Source: Rostratula benghalensis
Taxonomy: Eukaryota; Chordata; Aves; Charadriiformes; Rostratulidae
Reading direction: 5' to 3'
NCBI GenBank assembly: GCA_013399305.1
Contig: VXAI01000340.1
Location: 352,703 to 416,702, forward strand
DNA: 64,000 nucleotides
This document shows, in pieces, positions 37,562 through 52,488 of the stretch. The translations under genes were made by a program, and so were the position numbers. The notes beneath the pieces were generated by a model. It was not told where the DNA came from. It saw only the letters and a program-made list of their open reading frames with translations, and did not search any database. Position 1 is the first letter of the stretch. Every line of letters begins with the position of its first letter.

Positions 37562-40500
37562 TAGTACAAAAAAACTTTTATGTCATTGCTATTTCTGTGT
37601 TGAAATGCTCTTTCTGATTTTATTCTGTTAACTTTTAATCTCATTTGACCTAATAAATGAATGACCAGGAGAATGAATTTTATTTTAGATTGACACAGAA
37701 ACCAAGCAGATTTACACTCTGTTCTCAGCCAGTCGGTCACACAATGATGTCAAAGAGTAAAATCCCATCTTTACCTGTTGAGAGAAACTCATGTTTTTCT
37801 GCCATTCTTTTAAATACTGAGGGTCTGGACTAGAATGGTCCTGGGTGAAAGGTTCTTTCTGGAGTTCTTTCAACCACACATCTGTGCTGATGAAACCACT
37901 GGAAGCCACCAGAGAAGGGAGAGCTGCTTTGTTTCATTCTTTGAGCAACAGTGGTTGAGATGGTCTTTACCTGAGATGAAGAAGGTGGAATATGATATAC
38001 AAGGCATAAAAATATTTTTTACTAAAACTCCACTCTGTATTGCAACGTTGCAGGTTTTATTATGCTATGCTCTGCTGTGCTATGTTATGCCACGTTATTT
38101 TGTGCGTGAAAGCAGTTGGAATTTTCTTTGGCAAGGTGCTTGTGTGGGAGGAAAGCCTCCCTGTAACAGGGAGGTAAATGCTTAATGGTAATATAAATCT
38201 GATTCTAAATCTGATTGTCTTCTGTTGGGTGGTGCTCGAGCCTGACCTACTCAAGGATTTTTGTGTTACCAGTTGGCTGATATCCTGAAAGGAGGAAGAA
38301 AAAAACAGAGAAGAATGAAGTCAAAAATTTCAGAGAGAAGAAAGCATAAATAGGAAAAAGAGAAAAGAAACAAGAAAAGGAGAGAATAAAGGAGGCGCAG
38401 TTTGATATGTGATGAAACTTGAGTAATTTTCAGTGGTACCAAGTAATGCTGTTTAGTATCATGTCTCATGGGAGGAGCAGTGCTGAATATACATATTGTG
38501 TATGCATATATAAAACACCCAAAGATCACAGTATAGTATCTATACTTACGGAAAGATCTGTGAACATTGGGGGTTTTAAACAAATTTTGTGGCATAAGAA
38601 GAGCAGTGATGAATTGTCTGTACCATTGAATCCTGCTTCTTGTTGTGAAAACATGCCATCCAAACAAAACCAAGTCACTTTCTATATTTAAAATAGTTAT
38701 ATGAAGCAATGTCCTGCATATTCACAGGCTCTGAGGGAAGCTGGCACAGTTTTGCCACATCTGTGTTATGAAAGTCTCATAGTGGCCTCCCTCCTTACAA
38801 TCTGAGAATGGTGAATGGTGCCCAAAATTGCTGGGTCATTGCTAGATGGTTCAAGTCCCAATCAGGCCAAACCATGATTGTTCTAACCATTTAACAATAC
38901 AGATGACTGAATTCCAGTGCCGGGGCCCATTTGATTCCGTAACACAAATGTAGCCCAAGTCCTTCTGTTATATTGTGAACCTGTAAGCATTTTGGAGGGC
39001 AGGTGCAGGGCTCTGGTTTCTGCACCGCCTTTGCCAGCTTACCCTATAGCTCCCCTCAGTATCTTTTGCAATGTCAAAAGGAGAATGTACTATAAAAATC
39101 TAGCATGTAGGACAGAATTTATCCCTAGAGTACAGTGACAGACCAAACATGAATCTTAGCCAGTAAAGACTAAAGACCTTTTTTTTTTTTTTTTTTGAAA
39201 AAAGAATAGAAACATGTACAGATCCATCAGTCACTGACATCAGAAACAGTTTCATCTATTTTTCCCTCTAAAGGAAAGCATTTCTCCATAAATGGAGTTG
39301 GATACTGTTCCATTGCAACAATTTGTAGATATAGCACTCTAATTACCTGTCTTGTCCTCCTGTCCTCCCTCCCTAATTGAATCTGCTCTCCCTTCCCCCC
39401 CTAGTCCTCTTTCCTTTCCTTCTTTTTTCCTTATTGCTTAAGAGCGGCAGGGAAAATTTGGTCAAGCATAAAAAACAAAAAGCACTTCTGGGGAGAGATC
39501 AAGCATGGAAAATTGCAAAAATTAATGAGCCACTGAAAACATGGAGTAAGAATAGAATTTCACGGAAGGAGTGGTTTCTGGTTTTGCCATGATCATGCTG
39601 TACTTAGCAATGTCATTTTGTTCTCTGTATTACATAAGAAAAAATTATTTACTCAGCTACAATCACGTCGCACACTGCCCTGACAGCAACATAGGAGCTG
39701 TTCCAGAAAAAGATCCAAAAGATAAAGGAAAGGTAAGAACGGGACGCTGGCCATGCCAGAATAGGTTTCCCAGTGAATCTGTCCAAATTCTGGCAGCAGT
39801 TCATTCACAGTGGCCTAAAAACACCACTTAGGTGTTTGCTTAGTTCAGCAGTTTAAATTCTATTTTAGCTACCACTGCAGTTTGGAAGTGAAGGTAGTGG
39901 CTTTTTGATGTTACCGATGAGTAACACATTGGAGCTTTTTTAGAGGCAGTACACGATTGTTTGTATACTGGACAGGATATGCCATCTTAGAAGCCAATAC
40001 CTGCACAAGCCTATAACGTCCAGGTGATAGCACAGATACTCTAGCTGCATATTCCAGAATAAACACAGTTTTTATTAGCTCTGCATTTTAATATACTTTG
40101 AGTTTAGCATAGTGTAAGAACAAAACATTCAGAGTCTCCACAAGGTACACTTGGCTTGCAAGTAGCTTCTGATGAAGATATTCAGCTGAAAATATTATTT
40201 CCTGCTTACAGTAAGCAGAACAAAAGAAACCATACAAACTTCTGCATAATTATAGCATGGATATTATCAAATTTTATTAAAAAGTTACCATGTTTTCAGT
40301 TTTCATTTCTCCTTTTTCTCAGCCATTCGAGTTTCCAATATGGGCTCGAATTTTCCACTGCTAGACTCTCTTTAGAAGTGATGAACTTTTTTTAGTCCAT
40401 GTTGTAAAATTTTGGCTCACACCTCTTTAGCAGTTAAGTAATTATGCATGATATAAATATGATCATTCAACCACTAACAATATTTAAACGACATAGAATT

Positions 40501-43500
40501 AGGTGTAAAAAAATTGTGTAAATTAATTCTTGCATGATAAATACTACTAAGAAAGATGTATATGCTTATAGTGGTGGCAAGACATTTTTTTTGGTAAATG
40601 ATGATGGATCTTCATTCTACTCAGCTGAAAATTACATAGGGAACATTCATAGTACTTTGGATGATTAAACTAATGAAAAGCTAAGAAAAGGTTTGCTGCA
40701 TACATGTGAGTGGCTAACTTTGTTGGGTAACAGAACCAGAGACATGTTTATTGTGGGGAATTAGCTAGTGCTTCATTAAAAAAAAAAAAGGAAAAAAAAA
40801 GCCCTGAAGATTTTTAAATTCTCCAAAACTCTCACTAGGTGCTTCATAGCTGTGTAAAGCAACTGGTAGCTGACCTTACCATTTAAGGATAAGTTTGTAT
40901 TAATAGATTCCCTTCAGTGACTGGGAACTAAGGTACACACATTAGAAAATGGGGCTTAAAACTTTATCTTCTTCCCATTTAAGTTAGTTGCACAATTTGG
41001 TTATATTAGTCCCATGGTATTGTAGTTAATTGGTTATTCTCAGCTCTACATACTCAAACTGAATTAATTGTGTGTTGCCGTATGTGGTGTGCTACTACCT
41101 GCTTATTAGGAAAGGTGATCTCTGATGAAAGGAAATGATTAAAGATTTCTTTTCATCACACTCAGAAATTTCACTCTTACTAGAAAAGCATATCCTCTTT
41201 TTCACAGTTAGACTTATCCGATAATAACTGACCAGCCTTCTTGAGAATCAGATAGTCAGGAGACTCCTGGCAGTTACAGTTTCAGTAGAGATGCAAGATT
41301 TTAAATTGGTTCTTCCAGGTCATGCAGGGTTGGATTAATCAAATCTATCTGTAGCTCCATACAAGTTCTGCAACAAGTCTGAGCTAATCTTCAGGCTCTC
41401 TCTGCATATACCATGCCCCTTTCCCCTCCCCTCTCCCCCCCCCATCAGAAAACCTAGCCAACTATCTCAGAGAAAAGGCTAGATCTTCAAACAACGTGGA
41501 ATAAATTCTGGCTTTAGTACCAATTGCAGTTAACTATCTCCTTCCCTCATTTCTCGAGGTAGTAATTAGCAATTGGTAGCACTTAGCATATTTCTCATAT
41601 AAATATCATCTCTGGTTCTTCAGCAGACAGAGATACTTGTGAAGTTTTCTGAAGTTTGCATTTTTTTAACTTGGAGTTCTTGCCACCTACATGCTTGAAC
41701 ATCATCTGGCATTAAAAGGCCCTCGTCCCAAAATTGGTCTTTATAACTGTCAAGACATGAAATGGAGATGGTACAGACAAAAAGAGGATAAACACCAAAA
41801 ATTTCCCCCAGCTAAGAGAAGTATATTCCAAAAGGGTATGTGAATTTAAAAAGTTTCAAGATATATGTATATAAATAAGCAGTTTCATCTATGAGCAGAG
41901 TATGAGGAACGTCAAAGTGGCTCAGCTCTCGTGTTTATCTAAGCAACCAGCCTCGCCAGCTGTGGCCGTAGGTGGATGCCCATGGAATAAGCACAGGGAA
42001 AGTGTCATGTTTCCCTTAATAACTGTCCTAGGGTCCCAGTATTTTCAGTTCTAGGGATTCTCTGAAACTGATGTGACTCGTCTACTGGGTAAGCTTTAAT
42101 ACTTTTCCAATTACTTATTTACTCTCCTCTTTAATCCACATGCTCTCTCTGCAGAGACACCATCCTTTGACAAGGAGCACAGATCTGTACTCTGCTGCAT
42201 GAGAAACCACCACCTCATTTTGAATTGAACCTGGGTCCTTACATTTTCTGGTTTTGATAGCCATTAATGCTTCTAGCAAAAGCAATAGTACAGTTAATTC
42301 CTGCCCATCCACCCCCTCAAGGTTATGATTTTATAGATTTCTGTGTTAACATCCTTAAACTATAATTTTTTGAAGGTAAAGAAACCTATTCTACTTAACT
42401 CTTTCTTGCATGGAAGCCAGCTCACCCCCATGATCATCCATCCTGCTATTCTTATATTTTTTCCCCAGCTTTACCATAGCCTTTTAGAGATGAGAGCACC
42501 AGATCTGCAGCCAGCATACTGATGTTAAAATAATAAGAATAATTTGGGTTTTAATAATTCCTAACATTTATTTGCTTTTTTATATAACTGCCAGCCGTGG
42601 AGTTTACTTTTCTTTTTAAACATTATAACTGTTAAAGCTAACTCCTAAGAGGTAAGGGATACATTATTTTATTTGTCTAGGCATACAACTTAACATTACT
42701 CACCATCACCAATTTCCAAACAGCCCATAGGAAGCTGCTTTTAATTTCTTTTTAACAACCTGCTTCATCTTTACACGGTGCTCCTTCTGAAATTGAGCAG
42801 AACTGTATGAAGTTCTTGGCCTTTGTTGTTGTTCCCATAGGGATAGTGAATGTAAGTACATTATGGTGCCTATTACAGCCTAATGAGTCAGATGCAAGAT
42901 GCTGAAAAACATCCTGCATGGCTCTTAGTGTTGCACCAAGGGTGGTTCTTTGTTGCAGTTCTTGTAAGGCAGGTACGGTCACAACGAAATAATGAAAAAC
43001 TTAATGTTATTGGATTTATGATTGACAATAGTAATTGTCACTAACTGAATACAGGACTGAAAACAGATCAGTTTGGTATATATAGATGAATTGAGTATAT
43101 TTTTAGAGAAAGTATTTAGTCCTTTCAAAATAAATTTTAAAATGGTCAGTTTAGTAACTTCATTGCTTATTTTTTTCCCAGTTGTTAACCTTCCCCTTTT
43201 CCCCATTAAAACTTACTTCCTTTTGTAATATCTTTCCTTCCATTTAGTAGTTATCTTTAAAAATCACAAAACATTACATTCTCATTTATACTATGTTATA
43301 ATCCTACGCACAAAGGATGAAACATCTCCACAGGTAATAGTAAGAGGCCAAAATGTGCTGTGATTAGACTGTAGTATGCTTCAATCCTTTTTAATAGTGT
43401 AGTCATTATGATATTTGGATAGAGGCCATCAAACATTAAAATAATGATAGAAAATCAAATTAGTTTATTAAAAAACAATAAAGTATCAGAGTCGATAGTA

Positions 43501-44066
43501 AATCATTGGAGATTCCAAATATTTTGCTTCCATAACAAATTATGTATGTCCATAAATTTAGCTCATAAAAGGCAGAAGTAATTATTTCATTATAATCTAC
43601 TGTACTTTTATGCACTTTTATATGCAGTGAACCTTGGTATAAAGTTTAAAGAAGGTAATTAGGAAAATGCATCAGAATTATAGATACAGTTGTACTGGAA
43701 CCCATTTAATTATTCCTTTCTATAGCTATATGGAGAGAATGAACACAGTTAAAACAGAACTTTAGAACATACACTGGAGTACTGAACTCATGAAAGAATT
43801 ATGCAGCATGTTAGTCTTGCAGAATAAACACAGAATTATTTTTTAAACAAATGCTGGGGAAAATAAATAAATAAATAGTAGTATAGGTATTTTTCAAAGA
43901 TCTGTGTATGCTATGCCTAAATAATAGTCTGCTTATACAAGGTTTAATCAAAACCCTCAAAATCTCTTATAAAGGACAATAATTAAGTTTTTAAAATTAA
44001 GAATAGTAACAAATGGGACATTTTAATGTTGGAAATGAGCAGATAATCACCAGGTGATTGGATTAT

Positions 44067-44666
44067 TCATAGATTCATAGAATGGCTTGGTTTGGAGGCG
44101 ACCTTAAAGACCATTGAGTCTGAACCCACCTGCCATGTACAGGGACATCTCCCATGTGTTCAAAGTCCCATACAACCTGGCCTTAAACACCCCCAGGGAT
44201 GGGGCATCCACAGTTTCTCTGGACAACATGTTCCAGTGTCTCACTATCCTCATAGTAAAGAAGTTATTCCTGGTATCTAATCTAAGTCTACCCTATTTAA
44301 TTTTAAAACTGTTACCCCTTGTCCTATCACTACACTCTCTGATAAAGAGTCCCTCCCCATCTTTGCTGTAGGCCCCCTTTAGATACTGAAAGGTTGCTAT
44401 GAGATCTCCCCAGAGCCTTCTCTTCTCCAGGCTGAACAACCCCAACTCTCTCAGCCTGTCCTCATAGGAGACATGCTCCAGCCCTCGCATCATGGCCCTC
44501 CACTGGACTCGTTCCAACAGTCCCACATTCTTTCTGTGTTGAGGACTCCAGAGCTGGATGTTGTACTCCAGGTGGGCTCTCACCAGAGCAGGGTAGAGGG
44601 CAGAATCAGCTCCCTGGAACTTCTGGCCACACTGCTTTTTACGCAGCCCAGGATGTGTTTTGCTTT
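44067..44666 (-). mobile_element. CR1 LINE, 5'-truncated, minus strand
   Basis: The + strand begins with TCATAGATTCATAGAATGG, the reverse complement of the CR1 3' terminus. On the minus strand, 44293-44583 is an open CR1 ORF2 C-terminal fragment ([20 protein letters not shown], then [20 protein letters not shown] and [12 protein letters not shown]). The match fades near AAGCAGTGTGGCCAGAAGTT and the AACACATCCTGGGCTGCGT-like segment at about 44666. It is around 600 bases long. It is antisense to HCN1 and is the only interspersed repeat I see in intron 5. Confidence 0.94.
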
Positions 44667-47600
44667 ATTATGTTTTAAGTTGCTTTGCCCCTGTGGGTGT
44701 GACATGGCAACAAACCGTGCACACTCAAATCTGTTTCCTGGTGAAAACAATGAATTTTGTTTTCCTGAATTATGGCGAGTATGCTTGCTCGTCCATTTAT
44801 GCATGTATGAGAGTGTACATCCTGCAGCTGAAATAAAACTGTTGAACTATCAACCACTTTCATTGCTGTTGCACATATTCAAGAAACTGATCACAGTCCC
44901 TTCTGCATTTGATGTGTTTTGTTAGCAATCCATCCTGAACCGAGACATGCCTTGGCAAGTCCAAGATATAACTGCTTCCAATAGTACATCTAATAATACA
45001 CCAGAAGTTCTCAGTAGTTACAATTTTGAACAGTCTTGTTACTGCACCTATGAGATTACATGCCATAATGGTTTAATACATATTTCAGACATGGCAGTTC
45101 TTTAAATATACTAATCCAAATCAAATCCCCAAATCTTAGTGCAGTAGTTGTCTTTCATAGAAATGTAAGTTGTTTGAGAAGAATACCAGACTATTGAGAT
45201 GCAAATTAAATACTGTTGGAGATGTCAAATCCCATTACAGAAGAGTAAATCCAGTCTGTGCCTGCTTGTGTTTGAACTTCTAGTCAAGCATCTGAACAAC
45301 AGAGTTAGAAATGTTTGTGTGGACAGCAGGCCCAGCATGTTAAAAGGACAGCAGCTCATGCAACAGGAGCCCTGTCCCGCAGAGGACAATTTTGCACCAC
45401 TGCCTTACTCAGTCCAAGTTTATGCTTCAAATTGTCTGCCATCCCAATTTTTAATGCACTGAAGAATTGCTCAGTGAGCTGATACCCAGCTACTGCTAGG
45501 GGCACTGGATAGAAAATGTCAAGCACCATAATTTTTTTTCTTTCATACATTTTCTGCTGGAAGCCCGGAAAGGTTGGTACTTATTAGACAATGCTTACCA
45601 CAGCATGTTCATTCCTACTAGGTCTGAATATGCTATTGCAATTATAGATGGCATTGCTGATTTTTAGGAGGTTAAAAATAATAACAATGTACTTCAGATG
45701 ACTTCTGAGTTAATGCTCCTTATGTAAACACATACTTTTAACATTGGGCTTGTTTTAGCTTGGCTAGTGTCCTCTCTATTAGAATTTGGAAAGTTTTGGT
45801 TTATTTATGACAAACCAAATGAACTTTGCCCTAATCCCCAAATCGTGACTGAGTCCATTGTGTTAAAACAGCAGGGGTTAAGACATGATCCTTTGAACCC
45901 TTTAGAGAATATTTGAAGACAAATGAAAAATAAATTAAATAAAATTTTAAAAAGTATTATTGATGCTGGGTTGAAAACTACAAAATCTGCTTTAATTCAA
46001 GTTTAGGGGACGCAGAATCTGGCTATAGGAAAGCAATCTAGTACCTGCCAGGGTTCTCCATTTTCCCAATATGGGTACCTGCAGTAAAAAGTCATGGCAC
46101 TTATATAAGAGGAGCATGGGAATGGGAAGGGGGAAAGCAGAGGCGAGGACGAACCTCTGGCCCTGGCAGAAAATGTGGTGCAAACAAGACAGGGATACAT
46201 GGGATGGATGTGCCCACATCCCTTTCCTGTAAATCTTACCCTTGGAGGTGGAAAAGGAACATCTTCTCCTTCAATTTTCGCCATGGAATTTAAATTCTGG
46301 ATCCAGAAGCAGGCTAAACTCTTTTGAAGAGTATTTTTTTTTTTTTAATCAGTAAAAATGCTGGGGGTCATATAAAAGTTTACGTGTTGAGTGGGCCTCA
46401 TTTAAAAAAGTCAGCATCCATGAAAGTCACCACAAATGAAGCTTAGAGTTGTGACTCACCACCAGCAAGAGTGGATAAATATGCTGTGAACTGTCTGATG
46501 CAGAAGAGAACACATGTGCCTATTTTTATGCACTTGGTTGCACATTATGATTATGGTAGTAACAGCATACAGAAGGGTACACAGCATTTCCCGTGCATAA
46601 ATTTGGAGTTGCCTTTTAAAAGTATGTGATCTCAAAGGCAAAGACAAGGAGAAGGAAAAAAAAAAACCCAACAAAACAGCAGAGCACTAAATATGTTCTG
46701 AATGCTTATTTATGAACTTAATTTCAAGTTGGTGCAGTGACGATTTGGGAAGGCAAATCTTCTTAAAGCTATGGGAGATATCAAAGTTAAACTCTTCATG
46801 TCATGGCAGCGATAGATAATTGTTTTGCTTTCTTACCTAGTGTCACTTGAGAAAAAAAAAACACATTATTTTAAAATATGCACAAAACTATGTAATCTGT
46901 AGTTTTGGACTGCTACTGTTATCTAGCAAACACAGTAAGAAAATACTTGCAATCTTTTCTCCAGAATGTTTCTTGCAGGCAAGCTGAAGAATACTGATTG
47001 TTCTTCTAAAGTCTTTGTATCTGAAAAATCTCCTCCTCAGTTGCAAAATCATCTTTGAAAACATAATCTCTTGTGATAATTCTTTATATAAGACCTTAAA
47101 TGGAAATGGGATTTGCAAAAACAAATTTGAAATTACTTAGAAATGGGCAGATAATGAAATTTAGCATAGATATGAATACACAAGATATTGAATTGCACTT
47201 GTTTAATTTAAAGATTGGTGTCTGAAACTGAAGGAACTTGGTGTCTGATATTTTCAGTGATTAACAGGAGTTTTCCTCCCTTTGGGACTAAACTACTGTG
47301 ATACAAGTTTGATAGAGATGAGTGGAGTTAAAACCTGGTGCAAAATGTGGAGTCTGGTACTGTGAGTACAAGTACAGTCCTCCTGGTAGCTCCTGGGCTG
47401 AGATCAATGCAATGTTTTTTATCTGTTGTCCCCATCTCTTTCATGATACGGTCACACAGCCCTTCTCAGTGGTAGCACTGCATCCTAAGCCAGCCTCACC
47501 AGAAGTTGAGCACTGACTGGCAAGGAGTTGCTCTAAAAGGATTTTAATCTCCCAGCTTGTTCTGTGGGACATATGTTTGTTATCTTTTTTTCTGAGTAAA

Positions 47601-48931
47601 TCCATTTTTCTTTTCCCTCATTTGTGAAAAGCAAAAAGCTCTGTGGTTAGTTGAGAGGATACTAATAAGATGCTCTGAAGAACGTACAGTTCCAAGTTTT
47701 ATGAGCCGATCATTGCATGCTTGTGCTCTCTGATACATCTAGCACATTTGAAGCAAGGAATGGTGCTTTGCTAGAAGGCTAAACCATTTTGTAGCTACAA
47801 TAAATACTTTTGTGGTTAGATATAATTTAATGAAAGGCCACATTCTTTTATAAGTAACAGTTTTCATTTTCACCTGGGTTGGAGTTATTAGTTTAACTTG
47901 GACTGAAAAATATAATTTATTTCCTTGATCTCAAGCATGTCACTTACATGTACTAAATATAAGATTTTTTCTTTTTGAGGAGTTTTTTCTTGTACTGAAT
48001 TGAAAATCAGGAAGCAAGGACGGGTCTGTCTATTTAAAAAAATAAGAAAAAAAGTAGAACTACTGATTATCATTTGGAAATTATACCTGATGAGAGCATT
48101 ATACTACAGGAGTTGTAACAGATTATTTGGCTAGTACAGATATCCAGAGTCCCTGATACAAAAATCAAGCTACTCATTGTACCACTCTTTACCACATGCT
48201 GTTTAAACACTTGTGTATTTATGAAAAGATGAGTTTACATAATCAACCACGTTTCACCAAAAGTAGAAATTCTCCCATCTGTAGGGACTGGAACTGAAAT
48301 AATTCATGCTTTTTAACATCTGGCACAAAACCAATTCTGTACTGAGAAGAAGAAAAATGCTGTCAATATTATGTGTGGACAGCTTAATATATAAGAGACC
48401 TTGAAAGGAATTAAGAGGCAATGACATCTGTAGAGATGCAGAAATGGAACTGAGAGTAGCTTGCTTTGTCATTCTCTAACACCAGTTACGTTCTTCATAA
48501 TATTGATACTTACAGCAACGGGACAAACTTAGAATCTGAGAAAGAGGTTAATACCCTTCCTGAGCCATTATTTAAGGTTCATAGCTGGCCTATTTTTAGG
48601 CCACCATGTGAGAAGATGTTCGCTGAAAATAGATACAGATCATGTGTCCTTGCAGAATATAGAACATCAGGACATTTCAATTCCAAAGAACATAATTGGG
48701 ACTGGGAGCAGAATCTTCTTTCCTCTCACCTTTTTGCTTGTAGATTACACTTCTGTTATACAAGCACATACTCTTACATGAGTTGTATTAACCTCTAAAT
48801 ATTTAACTAAAACTAATTTGAAATACAGTTCCAATGGGATATATCATTTGGTTAAACTTTGGTGGGGGTTTTTTACATTAAATGTACAAATATGTACTTT
48901 TGTACAGATTTCCACATACACATATATCTGT

Positions 48932-48957
48932 GATAGAGCACATATATGTGCTCTATC
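48932..48957. repeat. Perfect 26-bp palindrome
   Basis: The arm GATAGAGCACATA at 48932-48944 is followed with no spacer by its exact reverse complement TATGTGCTCTATC at 48945-48957. One mismatch further out, two more base pairs could form. It lies in an otherwise unremarkable part of intron 5. Confidence 0.95.
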
Positions 48958-51900
48958 TCATGCACAGGTGCTAATGGCAGTTCCCAAGTCCCCTGCTGTC
49001 CTCAGGCCCCTTTGCTGTTAGTGCATGTCTAGTCCTGGAGAAAAAGCACACACACAAATATTTACACAAACACAGCCTTAGTGTTTGCATACAGAGAGCA
49101 AGCACAGCATAGTTACTAAATGTGGATGACAGAAGGCTACATGTTTCTCCAGTAGCTTCTTGTTTGTTATTTACAGAGCTGCTGCTTCTCTATGATCCCT
49201 GAACAAAAAATTTCAGGATTTATAAATGCTAAGGATGTCCTGTGCATCCTTGACCTGCCAAATCTTGATTTGGCTCCTACTTGTCACTTTTTTTTTTTGT
49301 TATCCTGGTACTATGCTATCAAGTGTGTCTGTCTAGTAAGTGTTTTAAGAGGGTGATGCATTACTTTTACTCTAACTGTTATTACTAATCCACATTGACT
49401 AGTCTACTCCTGCCAGTTTGCCTTTTCTCTTTCCTCCACATGATCTGCAATCGAGTCTGTTCTTGCTGTCACCATGTCTACTTGGCACTCCTCAGAATTT
49501 CTTCCACTCTTTACACCTCCTGTGTCATTTATGCATCTCTTTCCCCTGCAGCAACCAATATTAGCCAAAGTGGTACTCTCAAGCAAATTCTGTCTTCAGG
49601 GCTGTCTGGCTGTCACTCTACTAAGTTATTCCCAGTGTCTTCATCTGCATTTTTACTATCTGATGATATCTGGAGCCAGCTCTCCATATCTCACCCTTCC
49701 TTACAACTGAGCATCATCCTCGTGTTTCACTGTAAAACTGAGTTCTAGAATCCATGCTTTTGCTATTTTTCTGCTTCTACATGCTTGTGCTCTGGTGCAG
49801 TGTCCTGAATGTGAGCCATGAGCTCTTTGCCCCCGTGTTGCAAGCTGCTACTTGCGACATAACATCACTGAGCCCTTGTGCCTGATCCCACTCCAGCACC
49901 CTTTTCAGTAGTTTCCTTTGGAAGGCAAATTCAAATGGCCTCATAATTAGCTTGTCCCAGTTCACATAGCAAAGCAGTGACGAAGGCTGATTCAGAATTA
50001 GAAAGAGATTGTGCATCCTCCTAATCTTTCTTTTTATATCCTCTTGTTATATATAGATGTGTACATCTATAGCTGACATTGTAAATATTCCAGCACGTAT
50101 ACACACAGGCATGCAGGCTTCTGTCTTTTGTCTAAGAAATCTAAATAAATCTTCTCATTATTCAAAAATGCACTTTTTTGCCACTTGCAATGTGGATTAT
50201 ATATAATTATCAATGTTTAGATTTTGTGTATTGGATAAAGTTAGGATTTTGCTCTTTATCCTATATCATAATATAGAATAGGCCTTCATTGAATAGTTAC
50301 AAATCAAATTAGATGTAAATAGAAATGTACTTAAAAATTCTAAACATAATTTCCATGTGGATATTTCAAGCTCAGCTAACTGGGATTTATCCAGTATAAT
50401 GAGTAAGATTTAATTTAAGCCACTTAATAATTTTATATAGAGAGGCTTTGAACCAATGGGCTTTTAATTCATAATAAGGAGTAAGTGTTAACCTAGCAAT
50501 TAGCAAGATAACAGTATTTCTGATCCAGAGCTCTTGGAGAGCTTTAAATTAACTCAGTGAACAAATCACCACTGATTTTTAAATAACTGTTTTCCTGGTT
50601 GTTGTTATTGTTACCGTGACAGCTAAACTATACACATAGGTTGTAGATAAAGCACATTGCTCTTGAGAACTACCTCCTTGCTGACTCAGTTGTTTTGGCC
50701 ATTTGGGTTGTAGTACACAGGAGACTGAAGAAGGGAGGAGAGGAGAAAGAGGGAAGGATGGGATGACAGAGGGCATTTCTTGTTTGTTGCAGAGCTCACA
50801 ATAAAGTCTCCATGGAAGCATTCCTAGTTTCAATTTCTGCTCTTGATCAAACAAGTGCAAATTTGAAATAAGCGAACAAAAAAATTTATATCCAATCCAT
50901 AGCTTTTTATTTCTCCAAAGGTATGTTGATTTTTTCCTGCCACCTGGTTCTTCACTTCAGTACTTTTTTTTAGTCCCCAAACAGCTCCCTGCTAGCTTCA
51001 AACACAGATTTTTCACTCCCTGCTTTCATCCACAAGTTATTTACTTCATGGCTTTCCCTTTCTTCGGGAAGACAAACTGTATTGCTCAAGCATCACATGC
51101 TGTTCTGCATTCTGACTGACATATTCTACAAAACAAAGTACCCAAATCAATATATTTTACCTTATAATTCACAGAATGTAAGTGTAATTCAGACTGTCTT
51201 TGTGAAATTTGACTGTCTCTTCCTCTTTTACTTTCTCTCATGCACAATTAAAGTACTCTTCATTCAAAAGAGAAATAACTAGCATTTGATCTGTTTTGTT
51301 TGGAAGAACAGAGTAGAAAAAAATAGTAGCTGCCACACAGATCACATACAAGGTCAGACACAGATCCGTTGGTGTTAGCAAGTGGTACCACTGGAGTTTC
51401 AATACAAATGCACAAGAATAAATACGGTTTCTGGAATCATCAGAATACCAAATAAAGGAGGTGTCTGTTAGCTCCAAAGACAGTGGAAAAGCAATGCTAG
51501 AGTAGACACTAAGCTGTGAGCAAACAGACTAGACAAAGTTTTGCAATTATTAGCAAAACCATCTTTCTTCTGTTTCTTTATCATTATTGGGGAAAAACAT
51601 GAGATGTGCTTCATTCATTTCTATAGCAAATATGATGACTAATTCATGCCAATCTTTCATGTATTAACACAAGCTTCTGATATGGCTACCAAGAGGATTT
51701 TATAAACTTCACATCTCTTAGGATTCACCTTTCTGTTACAGTTTGTCAATTACATGTGTTTAAACTTGTAGTGTCATTGACATTATGGCACAACTTCAGT
51801 ATTGAAAGTGCCTCACTAAACCAAAATTTCAGCCATAGGTGCTCCCTGCCCAAGACATTCTTTAGTAAATACTATAGCATTAGTGAGTATAACACACAAA

Positions 51901-52436
51901 TGTACATGCACAGATATGGGAATGAAGATATTTGGTTACTCAGGGGCAGAAAACTGAAACAGTGATTGTTAAATATATTTGTAAATTGCAGATTATTTAT
52001 TCAAGTAATAAAAAGAAACAGTCTCTAATGTATCTGCTTTATCATACAGCATGAATTCCATATTACATTCTGTAATGAACCATTGGTGGTTTTCTATTGA
52101 AAACATTCAGGAAATTCTTTCACCAGTACAGTTCAGAAGAAAAAACCTTCTGAAGTAGAGATTGCTCAACTGGCCTAAACTTTAAGCACTTATCTGGATC
52201 ATCGGGACTTTTCATATTTTTTAAATTAGACTGGCTATCTCACTGACTGCCTTAAAACACTGCCTGTACCGCTGTTCTCATTTGGATGCTCCTCAACCTT
52301 TCCCCAGCTGGAAACCAAACTTAAGAAGCATAGAACATTTCAGAATATTGAAGAAGATGAAAGCTAAGTTCCCTTTAAAAATACCCCAGTCAAGAAATGG
52401 AGGGACAATTAAGTGAATTAAAGGGTGAATAGGTAG

Positions 52437-52488
52437 TGTCTTTTTTCTTTCTTTCCTTCTTTCTTTCACTTTTTTTTTTTTTTTTTTA
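52437..52488. repeat. Pyrimidine-rich tract with T16 run
   Basis: A CTTT-type polypyrimidine stretch is followed by an uninterrupted run of about sixteen T. It is low-complexity sequence in intron 5, far from any splice site, with no sign of a linked exon. Confidence 0.9.
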
